5,126 nt of DNA from CAZHPY01 sp964534705 (GTDB taxonomy: Bacteria; Omnitrophota; Gorgyraeia; 2-01-FULL-45-10). This document shows positions 1-5,126 of the stretch, piece after piece (within the stretch, counting starts at the first letter, position 1; every line of letters begins with the position of its first letter). A program made the position numbers and the translations under genes. Location: positions 1-5,126 of the forward strand of contig CAZHPY010000087.1 of the NCBI GenBank assembly GCA_964534705.1, written 5' to 3'. The notes under the pieces were generated by a model that made no database searches, had not been told where the DNA came from, and saw nothing but the letters and a program-made list of their open reading frames with translations.

Positions 1-41
1 GCATGGTTAGCCCCATTAATATGAGGCTATTGGGGCTATGC
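1..41. repeat. Inverted repeat / hairpin at the window edge
   Basis: The arms TAGCCCCA (8-15) and TGGGGCTA (31-38) are perfectly complementary over 8 bp with a 15-base loop. Outside them GCA (1-3) can pair with TGC (39-41) across a small bulge. No T-run follows on the + strand, so it is not a classical intrinsic terminator in that direction. It could be a structured RNA end, a protein-binding palindrome or the edge of a repeat. The window starts inside or right at it, so its full extent is unknown. Confidence 0.5.
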
Positions 42-62
42 GACATACAGATACCCGCCTAG
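3..62 (+). other. Short open frame, possibly the tail of an upstream gene
   Basis: A frame is open from the window start to a TAG at 60-62 and contains an ATG at 3-5, which would give a 19-residue peptide (MVSPINMRLL...IPA). It shows no recognisable motif, and nothing upstream is visible to judge a ribosome binding site. It overlaps the hairpin at 1-41 and the candidate promoter, which argues for non-coding DNA. It could equally be the C-terminal end of a preceding gene. I would not call it a gene on this evidence. Confidence 0.12.
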
Positions 63-68
63 TATAAC
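40..68 (+). promoter_or_regulatory. Candidate sigma70-type promoter for the gene cluster
   Basis: GCGACA (40-45) matches TTGACA at four of six positions. A 17-base spacer separates it from TATAAC (63-68), which matches TATAAT at five of six. Transcription would begin near 75, leaving a leader of about 105 bases before the first gene, with a small hairpin at 82-103. This is the best + strand promoter I can find ahead of the cluster. It is a by-eye match only, and the lineage's own sigma preferences are unknown. Confidence 0.35.
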
Positions 69-69
69 A
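61..69 (-). promoter_or_regulatory. Possible leftward extended -10 element
   Basis: On the minus strand this reads TGTTATACT, a TGn extended -10 joined to TATACT. No good -35 lies 16-18 bases upstream on that strand, although extended -10 promoters can work without one. It overlaps the -10 of the candidate rightward promoter, so it would drive a gene to the left of the window, if one exists there. Weak support. Confidence 0.15.
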
Positions 70-78
70 GTATATTGT
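67..78. promoter_or_regulatory. Imperfect 12-bp palindrome over the -10/+1 region, operator-like
   Basis: ACAGTATATTGT pairs with its own reverse complement at 10 of 12 positions. It sits across the end of the candidate -10 box and the predicted start of transcription, a usual place for a repressor operator. It does not match the E. coli (CTGT-N8-ACAG) or Bacillus (GAAC-N4-GTTC) SOS boxes. AT-rich short palindromes arise by chance, so this is only suggestive. Confidence 0.2.
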
Positions 79-81
79 AAA

Positions 82-103
82 CCCCAAATAACCAAATTCG
101 GGG
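82..103 (+). other. Small hairpin in the predicted leader RNA
   Basis: CCCC (82-85) pairs with GGGG (100-103), followed after one mismatch by AAT/ATT pairing and a six-base loop. It lies between the candidate transcription start and the first gene. No T-run follows, so it is not a terminator. I recognise no riboswitch class or housekeeping RNA in bases 70-179. Confidence 0.3.
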
Positions 104-164
104 AATCCAATGACAGGACCCGCGATCAGTTAAGTGGAGACACAGAAAAGTTTTATGGGTTCTT

Positions 165-170
165 GAGGAG
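165..170 (+). promoter_or_regulatory. Shine-Dalgarno site selecting the GTG start at 180
   Basis: GAGGAG lies nine bases before the GTG at 180. The two downstream in-frame ATGs (207 and 219) have no purine-rich site before them. This is the main reason for choosing the GTG start of the pseudouridine synthase gene. Confidence 0.5.
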
Positions 171-179
171 AAAGGGTGG

Positions 180-875
180 GTGCCTTTTTGTGCTTATAAT
201 GGTATAATGTTACTCTATATGTATGGTAAGAAATATAAAATAATATATGAGGACGAGTACCTGATCGTTGTAGATAAGCCCTCGGGGATGCTTGTTATAC
301 CTACGCCGAACAAGGAGACCAATACCCTTACAGACCTTCTCAATCGCGAACTGGATGAGCGCCATATAGAGGCGAACGCCCATCCCTGCCATCGTATAGA
401 CAGGGAGACGTCCGGCCTTATCATTTACGCGAAAGGGAAGAAGGCTCAGCAGTTGATGATGGAGGAATTCAGGAAAAAAACCGTAAAAAAGACCTATGTA
501 GCTTTTGTCCATGGCGATGTCCGGAAAAAATTCGATACCATCGAGCGGGACATTTATAATAAGAGCAAGGGGCGGAAGGAAAACGCCGAAACCAAATATA
601 CGGTTATCGAAAAACGGAAAGACTTTACAATGATCGAAGCCATGCCTGTGACAGGCAGGACGAACCAGATACGCATTCATTTAAAATCGATCGGCCATCC
701 GCTTGTCGGCGAAAGCGTTTATGCTTTTAGAAAAGATTTCGACCTGAAGTTCAAAAGAGCGGCGCTGCATGCGTCTTACCTGCGTTTTACGCATCCGGTA
801 ACTAAAGAAGTGATGGAGTTTAAGTCGCCGTTGCCTGAGGATATGAAAGCCTTATGGGAAAGAGAAGATTCATAG
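180..875 (+). CDS. RluA-family RNA pseudouridine synthase
   Basis: This protein isomerises uridine to pseudouridine in rRNA or tRNA; its exact target site cannot be read from the sequence. The family's catalytic motif is present as HRIDRETSGLI (residues 71-81), with Asp74 the expected nucleophile. The C-terminal RluA signature GRTNQIRIHL followed by GHPLVGE is at 159-178, and the ending ALHASYLRFTHP is typical. There is no N-terminal S4 RNA-binding domain. At 231 residues it is close to the short RluA/TruC size rather than RluC/RluD. The GTG start is supported by GAGGAG nine bases upstream. Homology itself begins around residue 19 (KYKIIYEDEYL), so ATG at 219 (218 residues) is a real alternative, although it lacks a ribosome binding site. 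The last 22 bases overlap the start of dinB, implying coupled translation. The family call is firm; the substrate is unknown. Confidence 0.93.
   Translation: MPFCAYNGIMLLYMYGKKYKIIYEDEYLIVVDKPSGMLVIPTPNKETNTLTDLLNRELDERHIEANAHPCHRIDRETSGLIIYAKGKKAQQLMMEEFRKKTVKKTYVAFVHGDVRKKFDTIERDIYNKSKGRKENAETKYTVIEKRKDFTMIEAMPVTGRTNQIRIHLKSIGHPLVGESVYAFRKDFDLKFKRAALHASYLRFTHPVTKEVMEFKSPLPEDMKALWEREDS
200..208 (+). promoter_or_regulatory. Possible extended -10 promoter inside the start of the first gene
   Basis: TGGTATAAT is an exact TGn plus TATAAT extended -10. A second TATAAT lies at 195-200. No convincing -35 lies 16-18 bases upstream. If active, transcripts would begin near 215, only a few bases before the ATG at 219, giving an almost leaderless message. 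It may be chance in AT-rich sequence. Confidence 0.22.
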
Positions 876-2032
876 TTCATGTGGATATGGACGCATTTTT
901 CGCCGCCATAGAACAGCGGGATAATACGGATCTGCAGGGCAAGCCTGTAGTTGTGGGATCCGATCCGAAGGGCGGTAAGGGGCGCGGCGTAGTATCGACA
1001 TGTTCATATGAGGCCAGGAAATTCGGTATCCATTCCGCGATGCCCATATCGATAGCTTATCGTAAATGTCCGCATGCCGTATTTCTTCCTGTAGATATGG
1101 AAAAATACAGCTCTGTTTCCGCGCAAATACATAAAATATTCTATGATTTTACGCCTGATATCGAGCCTGTAAGTATAGATGAGGCTTTTTTGGATATAAC
1201 CGGCAGCTGCCATCTTTTTGGGACGCCGCTTGAGACATGCATGTCAATAAAATCACGGGTAAAAAAAGAGACAGGCCTGACGGCGTCTGTAGGCCTTGCC
1301 CCGACAAAGATGGCCGCAAAGATAGCGTCCGACCTGAAGAAGCCGGATGGAATGGTAGAAGTGACCCCTGAAGGACTGCTCGAATTCCTGAGGCCTCTTG
1401 ATATAAGGAAACTATGGGGTTTAGGCGAGAAAAGCGAGAAAACATTCCGGGATATAGGTATCAATACCATCGGTGATATAGCCGGGATCGATCCCGAACG
1501 CGCGCAGGCGCTGTTTGGCAAGAATGGTATCTATTTCTGGCAGTTAGCTAATGGCATAGATGAAAGAGAGATAGAAACTGCGCGGGAAGCAAGATCCATC
1601 AGCAATGAGTTCACTTTTGAACAGGATACGGATGATCAGGAAAAAATAAAAAGCGCGCTTCTTGCGCTTTGTGAAAAGGTATCCGACCGCTTAAGGAGCG
1701 AGATCCTGAAAGGCAGGACCATAACATTGAAGATACGCCTTCAGGGTTTCCTGACCTACACCCGGGCTTATACGATGGCCGACAGCACTAATCATGTGGA
1801 CGACATTTATATGAACATAAAAGGCCTTTATGATAATTTCGACAGGGAGATGAAAAAGGTGCGCCTCATAGGAGTTAAGGTATCAAATTTATCGCCCGCC
1901 AATTTCAAGGATAGCCTTTTTGCTGAAAATGGCAGCGAAAAAAGCGAAAAGATCCACAAAGCGGTCGACGTCATAAAAGATAAATATGGGTCCGGGTCTA
2001 TTTACAGGGCCGGCCAATCACGGATTTTGTAA
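854..2032 (+). CDS. dinB: DNA polymerase IV (Y-family translesion polymerase)
   Basis: This is a Y-family, error-prone DNA polymerase that copies past damaged bases and extends mismatched primers. The N-terminal catalytic block VDMDAFFAAIE (residues 10-20) carries metal ligand Asp11 and the probable steric-gate Phe16. SIDEAFLD (107-114) supplies the other two carboxylates, Asp109 and Glu110. SYEARKFGIHSAMP (51-64) is the usual finger motif. The helix-hairpin-helix thumb region (~180-215) and the little finger (~245-345) follow. At 392 residues it is slightly longer than E. coli Pol IV (351), the difference being a C-terminal extension like that in Gram-positive homologues. The usual beta-clamp motif position reads KDSLF (352-356), lacking the expected Gln. 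The ATG at 854 places the catalytic Asp at the normal distance. The nearest purine-rich site (GAGGA, 837-841) is 12 bases away, so re-initiation from the overlapping upstream gene probably helps. No SOS box is visible. Confidence 0.96.
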   Translation: MGKRRFIVHVDMDAFFAAIEQRDNTDLQGKPVVVGSDPKGGKGRGVVSTCSYEARKFGIHSAMPISIAYRKCPHAVFLPVDMEKYSSVSAQIHKIFYDFTPDIEPVSIDEAFLDITGSCHLFGTPLETCMSIKSRVKKETGLTASVGLAPTKMAAKIASDLKKPDGMVEVTPEGLLEFLRPLDIRKLWGLGEKSEKTFRDIGINTIGDIAGIDPERAQALFGKNGIYFWQLANGIDEREIETAREARSISNEFTFEQDTDDQEKIKSALLALCEKVSDRLRSEILKGRTITLKIRLQGFLTYTRAYTMADSTNHVDDIYMNIKGLYDNFDREMKKVRLIGVKVSNLSPANFKDSLFAENGSEKSEKIHKAVDVIKDKYGSGSIYRAGQSRIL

Positions 2033-2036
2033 AAAC

Positions 2037-2042
2037 AGGAGG
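2037..2042 (+). promoter_or_regulatory. Consensus Shine-Dalgarno site of the PurF-like gene
   Basis: AGGAGG lies five bases before the ATG at 2048. This is the strongest ribosome binding site in the window and fixes the PurF-like start. That matters because the residue after Met, where PurF should have its catalytic Cys, is Ser. Confidence 0.75.
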
Positions 2043-2047
2043 GTCAG

Positions 2048-3514
2048 ATGAGCGGTATCTTTGGAGTGGTTTCAAAAGGCAACTGCGCCGATATCCTGCT
2101 TTATGGGACTGATTATCATTCGCATCTGGGTACGGAATTCGGCGGAATGGCCGTTTTTGATAAGGATTTCATACGGCACATACACAATATCAGCCAGTCA
2201 CAATTTAAATCAAAGTTCTTTGAAGATTCAAGAAAGATGGCAGGGAACAAAGGCATAGGCGTAATAAGCGCCCTGGAAGAGCAGCCGATGTATTTGAATT
2301 GTAAATTCGGCCCATTTTGTATCGTAACAAATGGGTTTATTGAAAATAAAGAGCTGTTGGCCAGGGACTTGATGGGTAGAGGCCATTCTTTTACGGAAGT
2401 AAGCAAGGACGGTATAAATGCTACAGAGCTCATAGCAAAGCTTATCAGTGAGGGTAAGGACCTTGTAGACGGCATAGAGAATATGTTCGATGTCATAGAG
2501 GGTTCATGCTCTCTGCTGGTTCTGACCAAAGAGGGTATTTACGCGGCCAGGGACAGGTTCGGCTATACGCCGCTTATAACGGGCAAAAAAAGCGACGCTT
2601 GGGCAGTTACTTCAGAGACCAGCGCTTTTCCTAACAGCGATTTTGAGGTAGTCAAATATCTTGAGCCGGGCGAGATCGTTATGTTGACCGACAAAGGAAT
2701 AGCGCAGGCCAGGAAAGGCCGTTCTGCCAACCAGATATGTACGTTCCTGTGGATATATACCGGATTTCCGGCATCGGATTATGAAGGCATAAACACGGAA
2801 ATAGTAAGAGAAAAATGCGGCCGTTGCCTTGCAAAGCATGACAAGGATATAAAAGTGGACGTCGTAACGGGAGTCCCGGATTCGGGCCTGGCGCATGCCA
2901 TTGGCTACGCCATGGAGTCGGGCAAACCTTTCAGGCGTCCTCTTGTAAAATATACCCCCGGCTACGGCAGGAGCTATACGCCGCCATCGCAGGAGACGCG
3001 GGACCTGATAGCCAAGATGAAGCTTATCGCGATAAAAGAAATAATAGAAGGGAACAGCATCATAGTGTGCGAAGATTCGATAGTCAGGGGCACACAGCTG
3101 AAAAATTTCACAATAAAGAAATTATGGGATGGGAAAGCAAAAGAAATACATGTAAGGCCCGCCTGTCCGCCTCTCATGTTTCCCTGTAAATTTAACTTCT
3201 CTACAAGAAGCATCAATGAGCTTGCCGCGAGGCGCGCGATAAGGTACCTTGAGGGAAAAGACATAGAAGATGTTTCCGAGTATACGGATCACAGATCGGC
3301 GAAGTACAAAAAGATGGTCGATTGGATAGCTAAAGACCTCGAAGTGACCACATTAAGGTACCAGACCGTGGAAGACATGGTTAAATCCATAGGTTTACCT
3401 AAAGAGAAACTTTGTCTCTACTGCTGGACGGGCGAGTGTCCGAACAAAAAGAAGAATGGTTACAGGGCAAAGGCCAGAAAAACCGATAAAAGAGAAACCG
3501 TTTCAGTGAGGTAA
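2048..3514 (+). CDS. PurF-like amidophosphoribosyltransferase homologue with degenerate glutaminase domain
   Basis: Genuine PurF makes 5-phosphoribosylamine from PRPP and glutamine, the first step of purine synthesis. This protein (488 residues) has the same two-domain plan: an Ntn-type glutamine amidotransferase fold (~2-225) and a type I phosphoribosyltransferase (~230-400). The PRTase half looks functional: GVPDSG (275-280) and a PRPP motif CEDSIVRGT (341-349). Cys231, Cys380, Cys456 and Cys459 match the four Fe-S ligands of Bacillus PurF in order and spacing. The glutaminase half is altered. Residue 2 is Ser, not the nucleophile Cys; the HRGQ-type motif reads HSHLGTEF (24-31); the RYxT arginine segment is gone (GIGVISALEEQP, 69-80); the glutamine-binding Asp becomes Ala125 (NATEL). 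Asn95-Gly96 of the oxyanion region is kept. The PRTase loop KNRY reads KYTPGY (301-306). The C-terminus has an insertion before Cys456 and a basic tail. It resembles a divergent PurF-like group I recall from Bacteroidetes and clostridia. It may use ammonia or do another reaction. Confidence 0.85.
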   Translation: MSGIFGVVSKGNCADILLYGTDYHSHLGTEFGGMAVFDKDFIRHIHNISQSQFKSKFFEDSRKMAGNKGIGVISALEEQPMYLNCKFGPFCIVTNGFIENKELLARDLMGRGHSFTEVSKDGINATELIAKLISEGKDLVDGIENMFDVIEGSCSLLVLTKEGIYAARDRFGYTPLITGKKSDAWAVTSETSAFPNSDFEVVKYLEPGEIVMLTDKGIAQARKGRSANQICTFLWIYTGFPASDYEGINTEIVREKCGRCLAKHDKDIKVDVVTGVPDSGLAHAIGYAMESGKPFRRPLVKYTPGYGRSYTPPSQETRDLIAKMKLIAIKEIIEGNSIIVCEDSIVRGTQLKNFTIKKLWDGKAKEIHVRPACPPLMFPCKFNFSTRSINELAARRAIRYLEGKDIEDVSEYTDHRSAKYKKMVDWIAKDLEVTTLRYQTVEDMVKSIGLPKEKLCLYCWTGECPNKKKNGYRAKARKTDKRETVSVR

Positions 3515-3515
3515 T

Positions 3516-4700
3516 GTGTTTAACATACATACTGTGGTTATCGGAGGCGGAGCAGCGGGAATAACGGCTGCTATAAGTTCAAAACGCAAGGGGTTCCCAG
3601 CGGTGATCTGCGAAAAGATGCCTGTTATGGGAAAGAAGATCCTTGCTTCCGGCAACGGCCGGTGCAATCTTCTCAATGAAGATCTGAGAGCGCTGTTTTA
3701 TAACAGCTCCGCGCAAGCATTGACCAAAACCGTATTTGCAAGGTATGGGAAAGAAAAGATACTCACTTTCTTTAAGGAGCTTGGGCTTGAAACGTATTCG
3801 GAAGAGGGGCGTGTTTTCCCGGTAACAAACCAGTCATCTACTGTATTGAAGGTCCTTGAAATGGAGCTTAACAGGCTGGCGGTCCCGATGGAATACAATT
3901 TTTCTGTGGCCGGCATATCTTATGAGAAGGGAAGATTTTTGGTACGGCAGAAACAGGGTAAGGCCATACAATGTGAAAAAGTTATCATTGCCGGCGGAGG
4001 TAAATCGTATCCTGCCCTGGGTTCGGACGGGAGTTGCTATGAATTGGCGAGAAAATTGGGCCATGAAATAATCGAACCTGTCCCGGCAGCCGTTCCGCTG
4101 GACGTGAAAGACAGGCTATGCCATCTTTTGCAGGGACAGAAAATACCGGCAAAGGTACGGGCCATTGCCGATGGAAATACAATATCAGAAGCAATGGGCG
4201 ACCTGCTTTTTACTAAATATGGTTTGTCCGGTACGGCCGTGATCGATTCAAGTGAGGCCATATCGATCGCAGTCAACAGGGGTAATAATAAAAATGTATG
4301 TATATCAGTTGATATGGCCCCCTTTATTGAAACAGGCGCATTAGAGAAAAGGATAATGGAAAGGATGAAAAAAGGGATCAGTGTTGAAGACCTGATGGTA
4401 GGGATACTGCCCAATAAATTCGGCCGTGCCCTTAAGGAAGAAATAGACAAGCGTAGCCCGGAAGAAATAGCAAGGCTCTTAAAGAACAGGATGTTCAAAG
4501 TCCTGGGGACAAGAGGGTGGAATGAGGCCGAATTTACGTCCGGAGGCGTCGATTTAAAACAAGTCAATGAAACCACCCTGGAATCCAGGCTTGTGAAAGG
4601 GCTTTATTTTGCCGGCGAGGTTTTGGATGTTTGCGGCAGCCGCGGCGGGTATAACCTTGCATGGGCATGGGCATCGGGCTTTGTAGCAGGTGGGTTATGA
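3516..4700 (+). CDS. HI0933-family FAD-binding flavoprotein (BaiN / aminoacetone oxidase-like branch)
   Basis: This is a probable FAD-dependent oxidoreductase of the HI0933 (TIGR00275) family, 394 residues, full length. A Rossmann FAD motif VVIGGGAAG (7-15) is followed by Glu33, which would hold the adenosine ribose. The family signature GKKILASGNGRCN lies at 39-51, EEGRVFPVTNQSS at 96-108, IIAGGGKSYPALGSDG at 157-172 and TSGGVDLKQV at 341-350. The C-terminal FAD segment is LYFAGEVLDVCGSRGGYNLAWAW (364-386, read in pieces). The GRVFPVTNQSS motif resembles clostridial BaiN-type proteins, often annotated as aminoacetone oxidase family enzymes; the true substrate is unknown. The start is GTG at 3516, one base after the upstream stop, with GAGG at 3508-3511 as ribosome binding site. 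The overlapping ATG at 3514 is out of frame. No signal peptide or membrane segment is seen, so it is probably cytoplasmic. It ends in an ATGA overlap with its paralogue. Confidence 0.9.
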   Translation: MFNIHTVVIGGGAAGITAAISSKRKGFPAVICEKMPVMGKKILASGNGRCNLLNEDLRALFYNSSAQALTKTVFARYGKEKILTFFKELGLETYSEEGRVFPVTNQSSTVLKVLEMELNRLAVPMEYNFSVAGISYEKGRFLVRQKQGKAIQCEKVIIAGGGKSYPALGSDGSCYELARKLGHEIIEPVPAAVPLDVKDRLCHLLQGQKIPAKVRAIADGNTISEAMGDLLFTKYGLSGTAVIDSSEAISIAVNRGNNKNVCISVDMAPFIETGALEKRIMERMKKGISVEDLMVGILPNKFGRALKEEIDKRSPEEIARLLKNRMFKVLGTRGWNEAEFTSGGVDLKQVNETTLESRLVKGLYFAGEVLDVCGSRGGYNLAWAWASGFVAGGL

Positions 4701-5126
4701 CCATTTACGATATAGCAGTCATCGGAGCAGGCCCCGCAGGGATGATGGCCGCGATAAAGGCCGGGCAGCTTAATAAAAGGGTCGTATTAATAGAGAAGAA
4801 TGACTTACTTGGAAAAAAAATATTGATCACCGGCAAAGGAAGATGCAACATCACGAATAGCGCAAAGCTCGACCTGTTCATGGAAAAATTCGGGAAATCG
4901 GGACAATTTCTAAGGACGGCGTTTTCCTCTTTTTCAAATGAAGATCTTATGGAATTCTTCCGGTCAAAAGGGCTTGAATTGAAAATAGAGAGGCAAGGGC
5001 GTGTCTTTCCTCTTACTGATAGCGCGAAATCCGTAACACATATCCTATCGGAGTATCTGGCGGAAAATAAAGTTGAAATAAAATATAAGAGTGCTGTTAA
5101 GGAGATCAAAAAAGAAGACGGTTATT
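4697..5126 (+). CDS. Second HI0933-family flavoprotein (YtfP/YhiN-like), 3' end beyond window
   Basis: An open frame begins at ATG 4697, inside the stop of the previous gene (ATGA), and runs off the window after 143 codons. It starts MTIYDIAVIGAGPAGMMAAI, with the FAD dinucleotide motif GAGPAG at 10-15, Glu33 in LIEK and the family signature GKKILITGKGRCNITN at 39-54, then GRVFP at 101-105. Over residues 7-54 it matches the preceding flavoprotein at about 23 of 48 positions by eye, so the two are clear but old paralogues. The GKGRCNITN form is nearer to Bacillus YtfP and E. coli YhiN. E. coli YhiN (RdsA) has been reported as the 23S rRNA dihydrouridine synthase; whether this copy does the same is inference. 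AGGT at 4688-4691 can serve as ribosome binding site. The FAD-closing C-terminal motifs are outside the window. Confidence 0.88.
   Translation, partial: MTIYDIAVIGAGPAGMMAAIKAGQLNKRVVLIEKNDLLGKKILITGKGRCNITNSAKLDLFMEKFGKSGQFLRTAFSSFSNEDLMEFFRSKGLELKIERQGRVFPLTDSAKSVTHILSEYLAENKVEIKYKSAVKEIKKEDGY

Noticed and set aside
111..134. Seven-residue open frame (MTGPAIS) in the leader
   Set aside because: No ribosome binding site, no regulatory-peptide signature such as a run of one amino acid, and no link to a terminator/antiterminator structure.
111..142. Stretch beginning TGACAGGACCC and ending GTGGAGACA that loosely recalls an IS3-type terminal inverted repeat
   Set aside because: No matching second end, transposase fragment or target duplication is visible, and the resemblance is from memory only.
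70..179. Possible housekeeping RNA (RNase P-like GACAG-ACCC string, or a tRNA T-arm-like segment)
   Set aside because: Only a few bases agree. The universally conserved RNase P core and any tRNA cloverleaf or CCA end are missing.
1..180. SOS (LexA) box controlling dinB
   Set aside because: Neither CTGT-N8-ACAG nor GAAC-N4-GTTC occurs in the leader. The palindrome at 67-78 has a different form.
3514..3516. ATG overlapping the PurF-like stop codon as start of flavoprotein 1
   Set aside because: It is out of frame with the flavoprotein. The in-frame start is GTG at 3516, five residues before the Rossmann strand.
4037..4576. Long minus-strand open frame (179 codons) opposite flavoprotein 1, and similar minus-strand frames at 210-680, 1141-1521, 2116-2529 and 4705-5109
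   Set aside because: All are mirrors of strongly recognisable + strand genes, have no domain resemblance, and their existence follows from the codon composition of the sense strand.
4656..4678. Short direct repeat of gcatgg units near the end of flavoprotein 1
   Set aside because: It encodes the conserved AWAWAS stretch of the family's C-terminal FAD motif, so protein constraint explains it.

Overview
The window holds five genes, all on the + strand and packed head to tail: an RluA-type pseudouridine synthase, DNA polymerase IV (dinB), an amidophosphoribosyltransferase (PurF) relative with a degenerate glutaminase half, and two adjacent HI0933-type flavoproteins, the second cut by the window end. 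The only substantial non-coding stretch is the first ~179 bases. It carries a perfect-arm hairpin, a plausible sigma70-like promoter, an imperfect palindrome over the promoter's -10 region, and a second small hairpin.

Layout. Bases 1-179 are a leader that may include the tail of an upstream reading frame. The pseudouridine synthase gene overlaps dinB by 22 bases. dinB is separated by 15 bases from the PurF-like gene. That gene is separated by 1 base from flavoprotein 1, which shares an ATGA overlap with flavoprotein 2. No terminator is visible between any of them, so a single co-transcribed unit with translational coupling is the simplest reading.

The organism is a bacterium with moderate GC, frequent ATA (Ile) and AGG (Arg) codons, and normal Shine-Dalgarno sites. 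The first flavoprotein and the PurF-like protein have a clostridial or Bacteroidetes flavour, but the codon use and the gene combination would also suit an uncultured lineage such as Omnitrophota. This assignment is a guess: the window has no rRNA or other decisive marker.

The genes do not form an obvious single pathway. Two themes can be inferred. One is RNA modification, from the pseudouridine synthase and the HI0933 family, one branch of which (E. coli YhiN/RdsA) has been reported to make dihydrouridine in 23S rRNA. The other is nucleotide/DNA metabolism, from Pol IV and the PurF-like PRPP enzyme. The most notable item is the PurF-like protein. It keeps the PRPP-binding machinery and all four putative Fe-S cysteines, but its catalytic Cys1 is replaced by serine and other glutamine-handling residues are missing. 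A glutamine-dependent PurF reaction is therefore unlikely as drawn. I found no CRISPR array, intact mobile element, tRNA or rRNA.
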